From an uncultured Clostridia bacterium (GTDB lineage: Bacteria; Bacillota; Clostridia; Oscillospirales; Acutalibacteraceae): DNA of 13,098 nt. Where the stretch lies: the NCBI GenBank assembly GCA_947168785.1, contig CAMVNL010000020.1, positions 1 through 13,098 of the forward strand, read 5' to 3'. The position numbers and the translations under genes were made by a program. The stretch's first letter is position 1. Every line of letters starts with the position of its first letter. This document shows positions 6,658 to 13,098 of this stretch, piece by piece. The notes under the pieces were generated by a model. The model was not told the origin of the DNA, did no database searches, and saw only the letters and a list, made by a program, of their open reading frames with translations.

Positions 6658-6686
6658 ATTGTATCATATCGGAAATATGATTGCAA
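6658..6686 (-). promoter_or_regulatory. Sigma-A promoter of rpsB-tsf with a dyad in the spacer
   Basis: On the minus strand TTGCAA (6681-6686, 4 of 6 to the consensus) is separated by 17 bases from TACAAT (6658-6663, 5 of 6). The spacer is nearly filled by the inverted repeat ATCATAT-5-ATATGAT (6663-6681). The -35 box begins only 10 bases beyond the flippase stop codon. The predicted start site is near 6651. Confidence 0.75.
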
Positions 6687-6696
6687 GTATTTTTTT

Positions 6697-8235
6697 TCAT
6701 TTTTTCAGCGTTCTTTTGATAAAATCCAGCGCCGCGCGTTTCAGCGCCGCCCATTCGGCGCTTTTTCGGAAGATAATTGTTAGTATCAGAGGCGGCAGCA
6801 GCAGACAGACGGCGGCGCGGCAGAAAAACAGAAGCAGGCCGTTTGCCGGGTCGAAGAGGGCGGCGCAGCCATAGGTGGCGCCGCAGACCGCGACCGTCAA
6901 CAGGACTTTCAGCGCATAATCTCCGTAATAGCGGCGCAGCCCCGCCCCGAAAACGTGCCGATACAGCAGCAGCGGATCAAACCAGACCTGCGTCAGCAGG
7001 CGGGAAACAGCTGTGGCGAGAAAAATGCCGTTCAGCCCCCAGACGCGCCCCAGCAGACCGTCCAGCAGCAGGTTCAGCCCCGCCGTGGCAAGGGGCCTCC
7101 CCCACCCCCGCAAAAACAGACCGTTGGCGTTCCGAAAAGCCTCCACGGGATAGACCATCAGGGCGATATAGAAATCCGCTGTGATCAGCGCCGTCGTCCC
7201 TGCGGGAAGGCAGTAGGAGGCGTCCAGCCAGATCCGCCCGACAAAGGGATTCAGCAGCGTAAACAGGCAGGCGCTGCCCCAACAGGCGGCGATGAAAGAG
7301 GCAAGGTGCAGCCGATCGAACACCTGCCGCTGCTTTTCCGGCGATTCCATGGCGGCCAGATGGCCGACGCCGGGCCGGACGGCGGCGAAGGCCTGCTCTG
7401 CGCAGGCGCGGACGCTGCCGACGATCATGGTAAAATTACCGGCGATCGCCACCCGGGCGGGGCCGAGGAACCGGCTGATAAAAATACTGTCGGTGCCGTT
7501 GACCGCCACGCCGGAGACGTAATAGGCGGTCAGACAAAGAAAACGCGTGAGCAGTTGCCTGCGTTCCGCCGCCGTCAACCGGCGATCAGCGCGGCGAAGC
7601 TGCGGATCCCGGCGATCCGAAATCAGACAGAGCAGCAGATTTTTCAACAGATTGAAGCCGATATGCAGCAGCAGCCAGCCGGCGAACCGCCGGAAGGCCA
7701 GCAGATACCAGACGGAGACGGCGCATTCCGCGGCCTGAACGGCGATGGCACAGAGGGAAACGACTTTCCCCTGCTGTTCCGCCTTCAGCAGCGCGGCGCG
7801 GTCCGCCATCAGGCAGGAGGCGGCGGTTGCCGCCACATAGAGAAGAAACACCAGCCTGATATCTTCCTTCACTTCAGAAAGGCCGCCGGTGATCGCGGAA
7901 AGGAACGGCAGGCACAATCCGCCGGCCGCCAGCTCCGCAGCCGCGGCGGCGCGGAAGGCGCGGCGGTAAAAGGCAAGGATCGAGGCCGCCCGGGGCCCGT
8001 CGTTGCGCGCAAGGGGCCCGTAGAGGGAGAACACCAGCGAAGTTTCAAGCCCAAGCTGCGCCAGCGACAGCACGTTCAGGATATCCGAGAAAAGGCCCGT
8101 CATGCCGGCGTACTCGTTGCCCAGCACCCGCAGAAAAACGGTCCGCAGCACGAATTGCGACAGAATGCTGACGGTCCGCAGCGCGAGGCTTGCCCCCGCG
8201 TTTTTGATGGCGTTGTCGGTTCTGGTCCCTTTCAT
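6697..8235 (-). CDS. Wzx-type polysaccharide flippase (lipopolysaccharide/capsule biosynthesis membrane protein)
   Basis: This 512-residue integral membrane protein belongs to the oligosaccharide flippases of the MOP superfamily, which move undecaprenyl-linked sugar units across the membrane. The opening MKGTRTDNAIKNAG, a first helix, and FLRVLGNEYAGMTGLF then ILNVLSLAQLGLETSLVFSLYGPLA closely match Firmicute Wzx-like proteins (residues about 30-77). About a dozen hydrophobic segments follow, with a polar loop near 215-235 (RRADRRLTAAERRQ), DSIFISRFLG mid-protein, and a basic C terminus ending LKK. The start at 8235 is supported by AAGGAAG 6 bases upstream and an ATGA overlap with the ligase stop; an upstream extension of the same frame would run inside the ligase gene and is rejected. 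It is the last gene of the polymer operon; no terminator follows before the rpsB promoter. Confidence 0.9.
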   Translation of the reverse strand: MKGTRTDNAIKNAGASLALRTVSILSQFVLRTVFLRVLGNEYAGMTGLFSDILNVLSLAQLGLETSLVFSLYGPLARNDGPRAASILAFYRRAFRAAAAAELAAGGLCLPFLSAITGGLSEVKEDIRLVFLLYVAATAASCLMADRAALLKAEQQGKVVSLCAIAVQAAECAVSVWYLLAFRRFAGWLLLHIGFNLLKNLLLCLISDRRDPQLRRADRRLTAAERRQLLTRFLCLTAYYVSGVAVNGTDSIFISRFLGPARVAIAGNFTMIVGSVRACAEQAFAAVRPGVGHLAAMESPEKQRQVFDRLHLASFIAACWGSACLFTLLNPFVGRIWLDASYCLPAGTTALITADFYIALMVYPVEAFRNANGLFLRGWGRPLATAGLNLLLDGLLGRVWGLNGIFLATAVSRLLTQVWFDPLLLYRHVFGAGLRRYYGDYALKVLLTVAVCGATYGCAALFDPANGLLLFFCRAAVCLLLPPLILTIIFRKSAEWAALKRAALDFIKRTLKK

Positions 8236-9509
8236 TGAAGCTTCCTTTCCGCACGGAAATAACACACGCCCACCGCCAGCGCGCTCCACAGCGCCGGGCT
8301 GTGCCAATAGGTATAGGACGTGAGCAGCTGGCAGGCGTTGGCAAAGAAGATCAGAAAGATCCCCTGCCAGCCGTTGTCCCGACGCCGCAGAAATATCCGC
8401 AGCGAAGCGGTCAGCATCAGCAGCAGGATCAGCGGCCCCAGCACGACGCCGTATTCGATGATCAGCTCGATCGGCAGGTTGTGCGGATGACCGACGATAT
8501 GGATCCCGCACAGGACGTGCCGCGCGCCCATCGCCCCATACCCCAGCGGGTTGTCTTTGATCATCTGCGCAGACGCGGCCCAGAAGACGTTTCTGCCGTT
8601 GTTGTGGGCGACCGTGCCGTTCTGAATCATTTCCAGCGTGCGGGAATGCAGACCGAGATTCTCCAGCAAAGAAAGCAGCAACGCCGCGGCCTTTTCCCGA
8701 AGCGCTGCCGCCGCGCCGCCGACGCCGCACAGCCCCGTCAGGAACAGAAGCTTGTGCCGGGACCTGCGGAACCGGAGCCATAGGTAGAGGATCACAAAAA
8801 TGGCGATATCAAGAAGCGGGCCTCTGGACCCGCCGCAGAGGATCATGAAGCAGCCGACGCCCGCCATGAGCAAATCAAACAGACTTCCCTTTTCAAAGGC
8901 GCAGAAGAGAAAAAAGCAGACAAACAGCAGCAGCGTATAGCCGTAATTCATGTTGTAGGAAGAGCGGTATTCCTGCCCGCGGGAGCCCTCCTCCAGCCAG
9001 AAGCCCTTGACGGTGGCGACGTACAGACGCAGCGCGGAATAGAGGTAGACGATCCAGCCGCTGACGCGAAGGCCCCGCAGGATCCGGGCAGGGTCGTTGA
9101 CCAGTCGGATAAAGAAATAGGCGTAAATACCGTTATCCGGCAGAAATACATAGTCGAGGAGACCGTATTCCTCACGGGCGTAATAGTAGGCGTAACCAGG
9201 GTGAAGACAATAGGTCGCGCAGAGGTACACGACAAGATAGAGAACGATCAGGAAGAAATCTGCGGGCAGCGGACGATTCTTCGTCATGAAGACGGCAGCC
9301 GCGGGCAGCCAGACCAGGCAGAGGGCCGCCGGGACTGCCAGCACTTCTTCGCCGAAGGGTTCCAGCGCTTTGGTGAAAAACCACTCCCAAACGGGCAGGG
9401 TAAAATAGAGGACGAAGAGCACAGTCGCGGCGAGCCCTGAAGTAGCCCGGAACCGAAAAGCGGTTCTGAGCCGGGGAGCCGTCACCGAAAAGCGTCTATT
9501 CCAGCGCAT
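8232..9509 (-). CDS. O-antigen ligase/polymerase family membrane protein
   Basis: The 425-residue protein has about ten to twelve membrane segments and a large loop between about residues 265 and 345, as in WaaL/Wzy-type enzymes. Family marks are GGSRGPLL (226-233), NNGRNVFW (303-310) with the conserved Arg, PLGYGAMG (321-328), and HPHNLPIELIIEYGVV (341-356), containing the His and downstream Glu-x-Gly typical of the family. Such proteins polymerise or transfer lipid-linked glycans on the outer face of the membrane. In a Gram-positive, polymerase (Wzy-like) or transfer to a wall glycan is more plausible than LPS ligation. The start at 9509 lies inside the end of capA (14-base overlap). AAGGAGG is only 3 bases upstream, a short spacing, so coupling to capA translation probably matters. 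The stop overlaps the flippase start. Confidence 0.88.
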   Translation of the reverse strand: MRWNRRFSVTAPRLRTAFRFRATSGLAATVLFVLYFTLPVWEWFFTKALEPFGEEVLAVPAALCLVWLPAAAVFMTKNRPLPADFFLIVLYLVVYLCATYCLHPGYAYYYAREEYGLLDYVFLPDNGIYAYFFIRLVNDPARILRGLRVSGWIVYLYSALRLYVATVKGFWLEEGSRGQEYRSSYNMNYGYTLLLFVCFFLFCAFEKGSLFDLLMAGVGCFMILCGGSRGPLLDIAIFVILYLWLRFRRSRHKLLFLTGLCGVGGAAAALREKAAALLLSLLENLGLHSRTLEMIQNGTVAHNNGRNVFWAASAQMIKDNPLGYGAMGARHVLCGIHIVGHPHNLPIELIIEYGVVLGPLILLLMLTASLRIFLRRRDNGWQGIFLIFFANACQLLTSYTYWHSPALWSALAVGVCYFRAERKLQ

Positions 9510-10716
9510 ACTCCTCCTTCACGGCGCAGTCGGCGTGATTTCGGCCGGTCAGCCTTGACGCGATGAGATTGACGTCGCGCAGCAGCGTCGCTTTTTCGTC
9601 TTCGTTCAGCTTGCCGTATAATAAATCTGCCGGCCATGCCACAGGCACGCCGTCGCCGTCTTCTGTGATTTTCAGCACGGAAAAGGACGGCCGGACCCCA
9701 CGTTCTTCAAACGTCAGATGAAATGCCGCCCCATACTCCGGCATACGCTCACGCAGCAGATAGACCGACGAGGGCGAAAGGCTGTAATTGCCGATCCCAT
9801 AGGCGACCGGCACGCCGTGCAGGATCTCCGCCGGCTGCACCACATGGGAATGGTGGCAGACGACGGCGTCGGCGCCGTTGTCCGCAAACAGACTCGCAAA
9901 ATAACGGGACAATCCGCCCGGCGCCCCATTGAACTGACCGCCGCAATGCAGGCAGACGATCACGTAATCCGCGCGTCGTTTTGCTTCGGACAGCTCTTCC
10001 AGAAGCCGCCGCTCATACGCAGGGTCCAGCTCGTCCTCGTCAAGATGGTCCACCCGAACGGAATTCCAGGGCATCCCCAGCGCCTTTTTCAGGCGGATCC
10101 GCGTCTCCGCATCCGTAAACGCGGCGAGTGAGGAGGATACCGCCCGGCGGAGCTTCCCCGCCCGTTTTCCTTCAATGGTCTGAAGACGGTACGTCTGTGG
10201 TTTGAGAAGCCCCACCCGAAGGCGATCGTTGCCGTGCAGGACAACGCCGGTTTCATGGACGTTGGTGCCGTAGGTATAGTTCAGGAACGCCACGGTGCTG
10301 CCTTTCAGCGTCGTCACTAAAACGCCCCGGTCCTCCGGTTTCCGCCACGTGCCAGTATGGGCCGTTCCATGGCCGTCCAACACGTCGAGCGTCCGGTCCA
10401 GCCCCGCAAAGCCGCAATCGAGACAGTGATTCGTGGCGGTGGTGACAAGAGAAATACCGCTCCGCCCCAGCGCCGCTGCGAACGCATCCGGCGTATTGAA
10501 GCGGTACAGCTCCTTCGTATAGGGAAAAGCCGTTCCGCCGAAAACGGTCTCCAGATTCCCGACCACGTAATCCGACCGGGAAAACAGCGTGCGGGTCCGG
10601 GAGAACACACGATCAAAAACCTCCGCGCCGTATTTCTCATACGCTTTCTGCAGAGGTTTTTCACACATGATATCGCCCACGAAGGTGATGCGGATTGATT
10701 TCTCCATTGGTTTCAT
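9496..10716 (-). CDS. CapA-family (poly-gamma-glutamate capsule type) metallophosphatase-like protein
   Basis: The 406-residue protein has the PGA_cap motifs: FVGDIM (residues 12-17), GNLETVFGG (53-61), TNHCLDCGFAGLDRTL (95-110), NYTYGTN (146-152), HCGGQF (257-262), CHHSHVVQPAEIL (287-299) and VPVAYGIGNYSLSP. The fold is related to calcineurin-like phosphoesterases. Members support synthesis or anchoring of poly-gamma-glutamate or act in other capsule pathways, and their exact reaction is poorly known. The usual HWG box is HCGG here. No signal peptide or membrane segment is visible, so it looks cytoplasmic, unlike membrane-anchored PgsA/CapA. The start at 10716 overlaps the upstream ATP-grasp stop as ATGA; no good ribosome binding site is visible, so translational coupling is likely. 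A second ATG at 10707 is possible. Confidence 0.88.
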   Translation of the reverse strand: MKPMEKSIRITFVGDIMCEKPLQKAYEKYGAEVFDRVFSRTRTLFSRSDYVVGNLETVFGGTAFPYTKELYRFNTPDAFAAALGRSGISLVTTATNHCLDCGFAGLDRTLDVLDGHGTAHTGTWRKPEDRGVLVTTLKGSTVAFLNYTYGTNVHETGVVLHGNDRLRVGLLKPQTYRLQTIEGKRAGKLRRAVSSSLAAFTDAETRIRLKKALGMPWNSVRVDHLDEDELDPAYERRLLEELSEAKRRADYVIVCLHCGGQFNGAPGGLSRYFASLFADNGADAVVCHHSHVVQPAEILHGVPVAYGIGNYSLSPSSVYLLRERMPEYGAAFHLTFEERGVRPSFSVLKITEDGDGVPVAWPADLLYGKLNEDEKATLLRDVNLIASRLTGRNHADCAVKEEYALE

Positions 10717-11804
10717 TTGTTTATTCTGAATGATTTGACGGAAATCCGTTCTTTATGCAGCAATGACATAACGTCCCTACGAAGGCCCTTTCCGAAAACC
10801 GCCTGCGGACCGATCATTTCCGGCTGAGCGTTGCCCTCCACCACGATCCAGCCCTTCGGCGTGTGGGCCATATCCCAGCCCACCAGCCGTACCTGCGGCA
10901 GAACGGAGGCGAGCGATAAGCAGCGGCGCCGGAGAGCGTCCCACTCCGGCACAACGAAACCGGCAAAAGGGACGCCGGTATCGGGGTGGCGCGAATAGCG
11001 CGTTCCCGCCTCATCTATGCCGGACGTTACGACCGAACCGTCAGCAAGGTCAATTCCGGCCATGATCCCGCCGGACGCGCCGTTATCCGTGAACGAGCCG
11101 CCCCGTCCGGTTTTCAGAAAAGCCCACAGCAGCGTCGGCCTTCCGCCTGACACAAAGGTGACAACCCGCACCGTGTTGACGCTGGCGGGATGAAAAGACG
11201 CCATGTCGCCGCTTTGCGCGATCGTTTCTTCTATCACGGTTTTGCCATCGGCCGTCAGCCGATCAAGCAAATCCCACCCATCGTCCAAGGCTGACGCGTC
11301 AATCTGCTTTACCCCCTTGCCGCAGGAACCGGAAGCCGGTTTTGCCGCAAAGACGGGATGGCGGCGAAGGAAGGCGTCAAACGCAGCTCTGTCCTTCGGC
11401 GAAGCGACGCAGCAAAGATCCCGGCCGTAAAACGCGTGGAATTGACGATAGGTTTTCCATTTATCGGAAAAGATCCCCATGGCGTCAAGGTCGTTGACAA
11501 GATATGAAAGCAGCACGCTTTCGCGATCTGACAGGTAACGAAGGCGCGCTTCCCGATCCTTATCCGCAAAGCCGTAACAACGGAATTCATTCAAAGAAAA
11601 ACCATAGGCGGCGCGGTACCATTGGGGGTCGTCGCCATCTGTTCCGATCAGACGCTCTGTCATGCGTTTCAGCGCAGGAAGACGCTCCGCGGCTGCTGCG
11701 GCCGATTTCGGAAGCATGCCGGCATAAGCGCGGACTTGCCACCTGGCCCGCCGCAGCGCTTTGACCGGAGGAAAGGAAAGAACGGTTCGTTTGGAGATCG
11801 TCAT
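10713..11804 (-). CDS. Sugar-transfer-associated ATP-grasp protein (first paralogue upstream of capA)
   Basis: The 363-residue protein matches the ATP-grasp family found in polysaccharide clusters. Visible marks are VFAAKPASGSCGKGV (151-165; Lys155 and the glycine loop for ATP), VIEETIAQ (190-197), ASVNTVRVVTF (207-217), SFTDNGASGGIMAGID (237-252), and the metal-binding end GWDMAHTPKGWIVVEGNAQP (309-328) with D311, E323 and N325. ATP-grasp enzymes ligate a carboxylate to an amine or thiol through an acyl-phosphate; the substrate is unknown. The N-terminal roughly 110 residues are basic and helical. The start ATG at 11804 lies 1 base after the stop of the neighbouring ATP-grasp gene with no clear ribosome binding site, so it depends on coupling. 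The stop overlaps capA. The two ATP-grasp proteins share the motif order but little sequence between motifs. Confidence 0.88.
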   Translation of the reverse strand: MTISKRTVLSFPPVKALRRARWQVRAYAGMLPKSAAAAAERLPALKRMTERLIGTDGDDPQWYRAAYGFSLNEFRCYGFADKDREARLRYLSDRESVLLSYLVNDLDAMGIFSDKWKTYRQFHAFYGRDLCCVASPKDRAAFDAFLRRHPVFAAKPASGSCGKGVKQIDASALDDGWDLLDRLTADGKTVIEETIAQSGDMASFHPASVNTVRVVTFVSGGRPTLLWAFLKTGRGGSFTDNGASGGIMAGIDLADGSVVTSGIDEAGTRYSRHPDTGVPFAGFVVPEWDALRRRCLSLASVLPQVRLVGWDMAHTPKGWIVVEGNAQPEMIGPQAVFGKGLRRDVMSLLHKERISVKSFRINK

Positions 11805-11805
11805 A

Positions 11806-12894
11806 TCAGTTGCGGCTCTTTGCCAGCCGCTTCGTCAGAAACACGTCAGACAAAACCCGTTCCGTCAGGTCTCCGAAGGTGGGGCCGCAGGAAAACTGGT
11901 TCTGTCCCGGCGCGGTGTTGAACTCGATCAGGATGGGCTGACCGTCCGTACCGACGGCGATATCCCACCCGATGATCTTGAAGTGGGCCAGACGGACGTG
12001 AAGCCGTTTCACAAGAGAAACCGCCTCCGCGAAACCGGGCACGACGACGGAATCGAACCGGATGCCGGCGGCGCCAATCTCACACCGTTCCGACTTCCGG
12101 TTGACGGCATACCGACTCAACCGTCCGTCGGGCCCCACCGCACAGGCGAAACCACCCGCGCCGATATTATCCACGTGAGACCCGACGCCGCCCACCCGTA
12201 AAATCGCGGAGAGAACGTGGACCTCATTTTCAAACAAAAAAGATATGATCCGCAGCGTATTCAGCGAATCCGGGTTGAGCTGCCGCAGCGCCGGGTGCTG
12301 CACGACCCGCTCCTGCGCGATGAAATTATCCCCGATGCGGTCAAAGGCCTCCGCGACAGACGCGGAAGAACAATCGGGGCCGTCAAAGAACCGGATCAGC
12401 CGGCCTTCGCCGCTGTCAACGGAAGGCTTCAACACAAAACGTCCCGCGTCGACGCACCTCTTCACCGCATCTTCTTTCGGAATCAACCGGAACGCCTCGT
12501 CATAATAGACGCCGGCGACACAGGAAATAAGGGTACGGGGACGGAGCGCCTCCGGGAACCAGACCCCAAGGTAATTCTTATCTTCGCCGAACCGGCGAAA
12601 AGAGGAATTGGAATAATACGGCAGGATGCGGTCAAACCAGAGATCATCCGGGATATATCTTGGGTCCGGATTACCCGAATCACAGGGAAACAGCCGGTAC
12701 CACATTCTCCCGGGCTTGACGCCGTAAGGAGCCCAGTAAGGCAGCACCGTCTCGGCGTAGGCTTTCCGGCAGTCAGGCACGTCACCCAGCCTGCGCAGCC
12801 GCCGCTTGGCAGCGCGGCGATACGCGAAGGCGCGGTATTTCCGTTCCGCCAGTTCATACAGGCCATCCATGCTCTTCCGGACCGAGCTTCGCAT
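11806..12894 (-). CDS. Sugar-transfer-associated ATP-grasp protein (operon-leading paralogue)
   Basis: The 362-residue protein has a basic, Arg-rich N terminus (RRAAKRRLRRL, about 26-36) and then the ATP-grasp marks: FVLKPSVDSGEG (153-164; Lys156), IAQERVVQHPALRQLNPDS (192-210), NTLRIISF (212-219), GSHVDNIGAGGFACAV (238-253), and GWDIAVGTDGQPILIEFN (309-326) with D311, E324 and N326. All catalytic positions that I can align to its neighbour are kept. It probably ligates a carboxylic acid, perhaps an amino acid, onto a sugar or polymer precursor in the cytoplasm; this is inference. The start at 12894 has GGGGGAG 8 bases upstream and is the first gene after the terminator at 13017-13066, so it should lead the operon. 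I found no convincing promoter between 12895 and 13016. Confidence 0.88.
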   Translation of the reverse strand: MRSSVRKSMDGLYELAERKYRAFAYRRAAKRRLRRLGDVPDCRKAYAETVLPYWAPYGVKPGRMWYRLFPCDSGNPDPRYIPDDLWFDRILPYYSNSSFRRFGEDKNYLGVWFPEALRPRTLISCVAGVYYDEAFRLIPKEDAVKRCVDAGRFVLKPSVDSGEGRLIRFFDGPDCSSASVAEAFDRIGDNFIAQERVVQHPALRQLNPDSLNTLRIISFLFENEVHVLSAILRVGGVGSHVDNIGAGGFACAVGPDGRLSRYAVNRKSERCEIGAAGIRFDSVVVPGFAEAVSLVKRLHVRLAHFKIIGWDIAVGTDGQPILIEFNTAPGQNQFSCGPTFGDLTERVLSDVFLTKRLAKSRN

Positions 12895-12987
12895 CGACGC
12901 ATCTCCCCCTCATTCTTCAGCAATAACGCCGCGCCGCCGGAAAGCGGCTTCACCGTATCGCGGCAAGCTCTTTCAAATACAACGTCG

Positions 12988-13016
12988 CCGTCCCCGAAAT
13001 ATAAATCGGCGGACGG
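12988..13016 (-). other. GC-rich hairpin without T tract upstream of the ATP-grasp operon
   Basis: On the minus strand CCGTCC (13011-13016) pairs with GGACGG (12988-12993), and after a one-base bulge CCGA pairs with TCGG, leaving a TTTATATT-like loop. No T run follows on either strand, so it is not an intrinsic terminator. It lies directly against the T tract of the terminator to its right, in the leader region of the ATP-grasp operon. Confidence 0.5.
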
Positions 13017-13066
13017 TAAAAAAAGGAAAACATCACATGCCGTTTCACAGAAAGAGCACGTGATGT
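13017..13066 (-). terminator. Intrinsic terminator of an operon lying right of the window
   Basis: Eleven-base arms (13056-13066 and 13030-13040, one G-U pair) with core ACATCAC/GTGATGT enclose a 15-base loop. On the minus strand they are followed by TTTCC and then a run of seven T. The plus strand has no T tract, so it acts on minus-strand transcription. The bases to its right (13067-13098) are too few to identify the gene it ends; one frame gives a stop at 13072. Confidence 0.85.
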
Positions 13067-13098
13067 AAATCTCAATGATAATTCAGCGACATCTGACC

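Noticed and set aside
6955..8238. 427-codon open frame on the plus strand opposite the flippase
   Set aside because: It is Gln/Arg/Gly-rich without hydrophobic pattern or motif, while the opposite strand encodes a clear flippase.
8236..8781. N-terminal extension of the flippase frame to 8781
   Set aside because: The extra 182 residues lie inside the O-antigen ligase gene in another frame, resemble no flippase N terminus, and the ATG at 8235 has its own ribosome binding site and family-typical start.
13072..13098. Possible last codons of a gene entering from the right, stop at 13072 on the minus strand
   Set aside because: Eight codons before a TGA, just before a terminator, are suggestive, but other frames also fit and the stretch is too short to call a gene.

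Overview
The window looks like the chromosome of a Gram-positive Firmicute, most likely a gut-type clostridium of the Oscillospiraceae/Ruminococcaceae kind. The reasons are the strong AGGAGG-type ribosome binding sites, the moderately GC-rich coding sequence with sharply AT-rich promoters and terminators, an rpsB-tsf pair, and a secreted protein with a typical Gram-positive Sec signal. This is inference from gene content and style; no rRNA is present to fix the taxon. All eleven genes I can support lie on the minus strand, so the window reads right to left. I see no tRNA, rRNA, CRISPR array, transposase or insertion sequence.

Right end (13066 to 6697): a strong intrinsic terminator (13017-13066) closes an operon outside the window. 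After it come five tightly packed genes: two divergent ATP-grasp proteins of the sugar-transfer-associated type, a CapA-family protein, an O-antigen ligase/polymerase-like membrane protein, and a Wzx-type flippase. Their junctions overlap by 4 or 14 bases or are 1 base apart, so they are very probably one operon. The combination suggests assembly, modification and export of a surface polymer, possibly carrying amide-linked amino acids. No glycosyltransferase is present in the window.

Middle (6697 to 4431): only a compact promoter separates the flippase stop from the ribosomal pair rpsB (S2) and tsf (EF-Ts), with no terminator visible between them. The rpsB promoter has a 19-base dyad in its spacer. 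Its leader of about 108 bases can fold, and an attenuator-like hairpin sits between rpsB and tsf. EF-Ts is unusually long because of an apparent insertion of about 60 residues.

Left-centre (4504 to 2703): a single-gene unit with its own promoter, a dyad at the predicted transcription start, and a perfect cUUCGg intrinsic terminator. It encodes a secreted protein of unknown function ending in an amphipathic tail.

Left end (2674 to 1): an extended -10 promoter drives three translationally coupled genes: a calcineurin-type metallophosphoesterase with an altered metal motif, an AlaX-like alanyl-tRNA editing protein with a DHHA1 tail, and trmB (tRNA m7G46 methyltransferase), which runs off the left edge.
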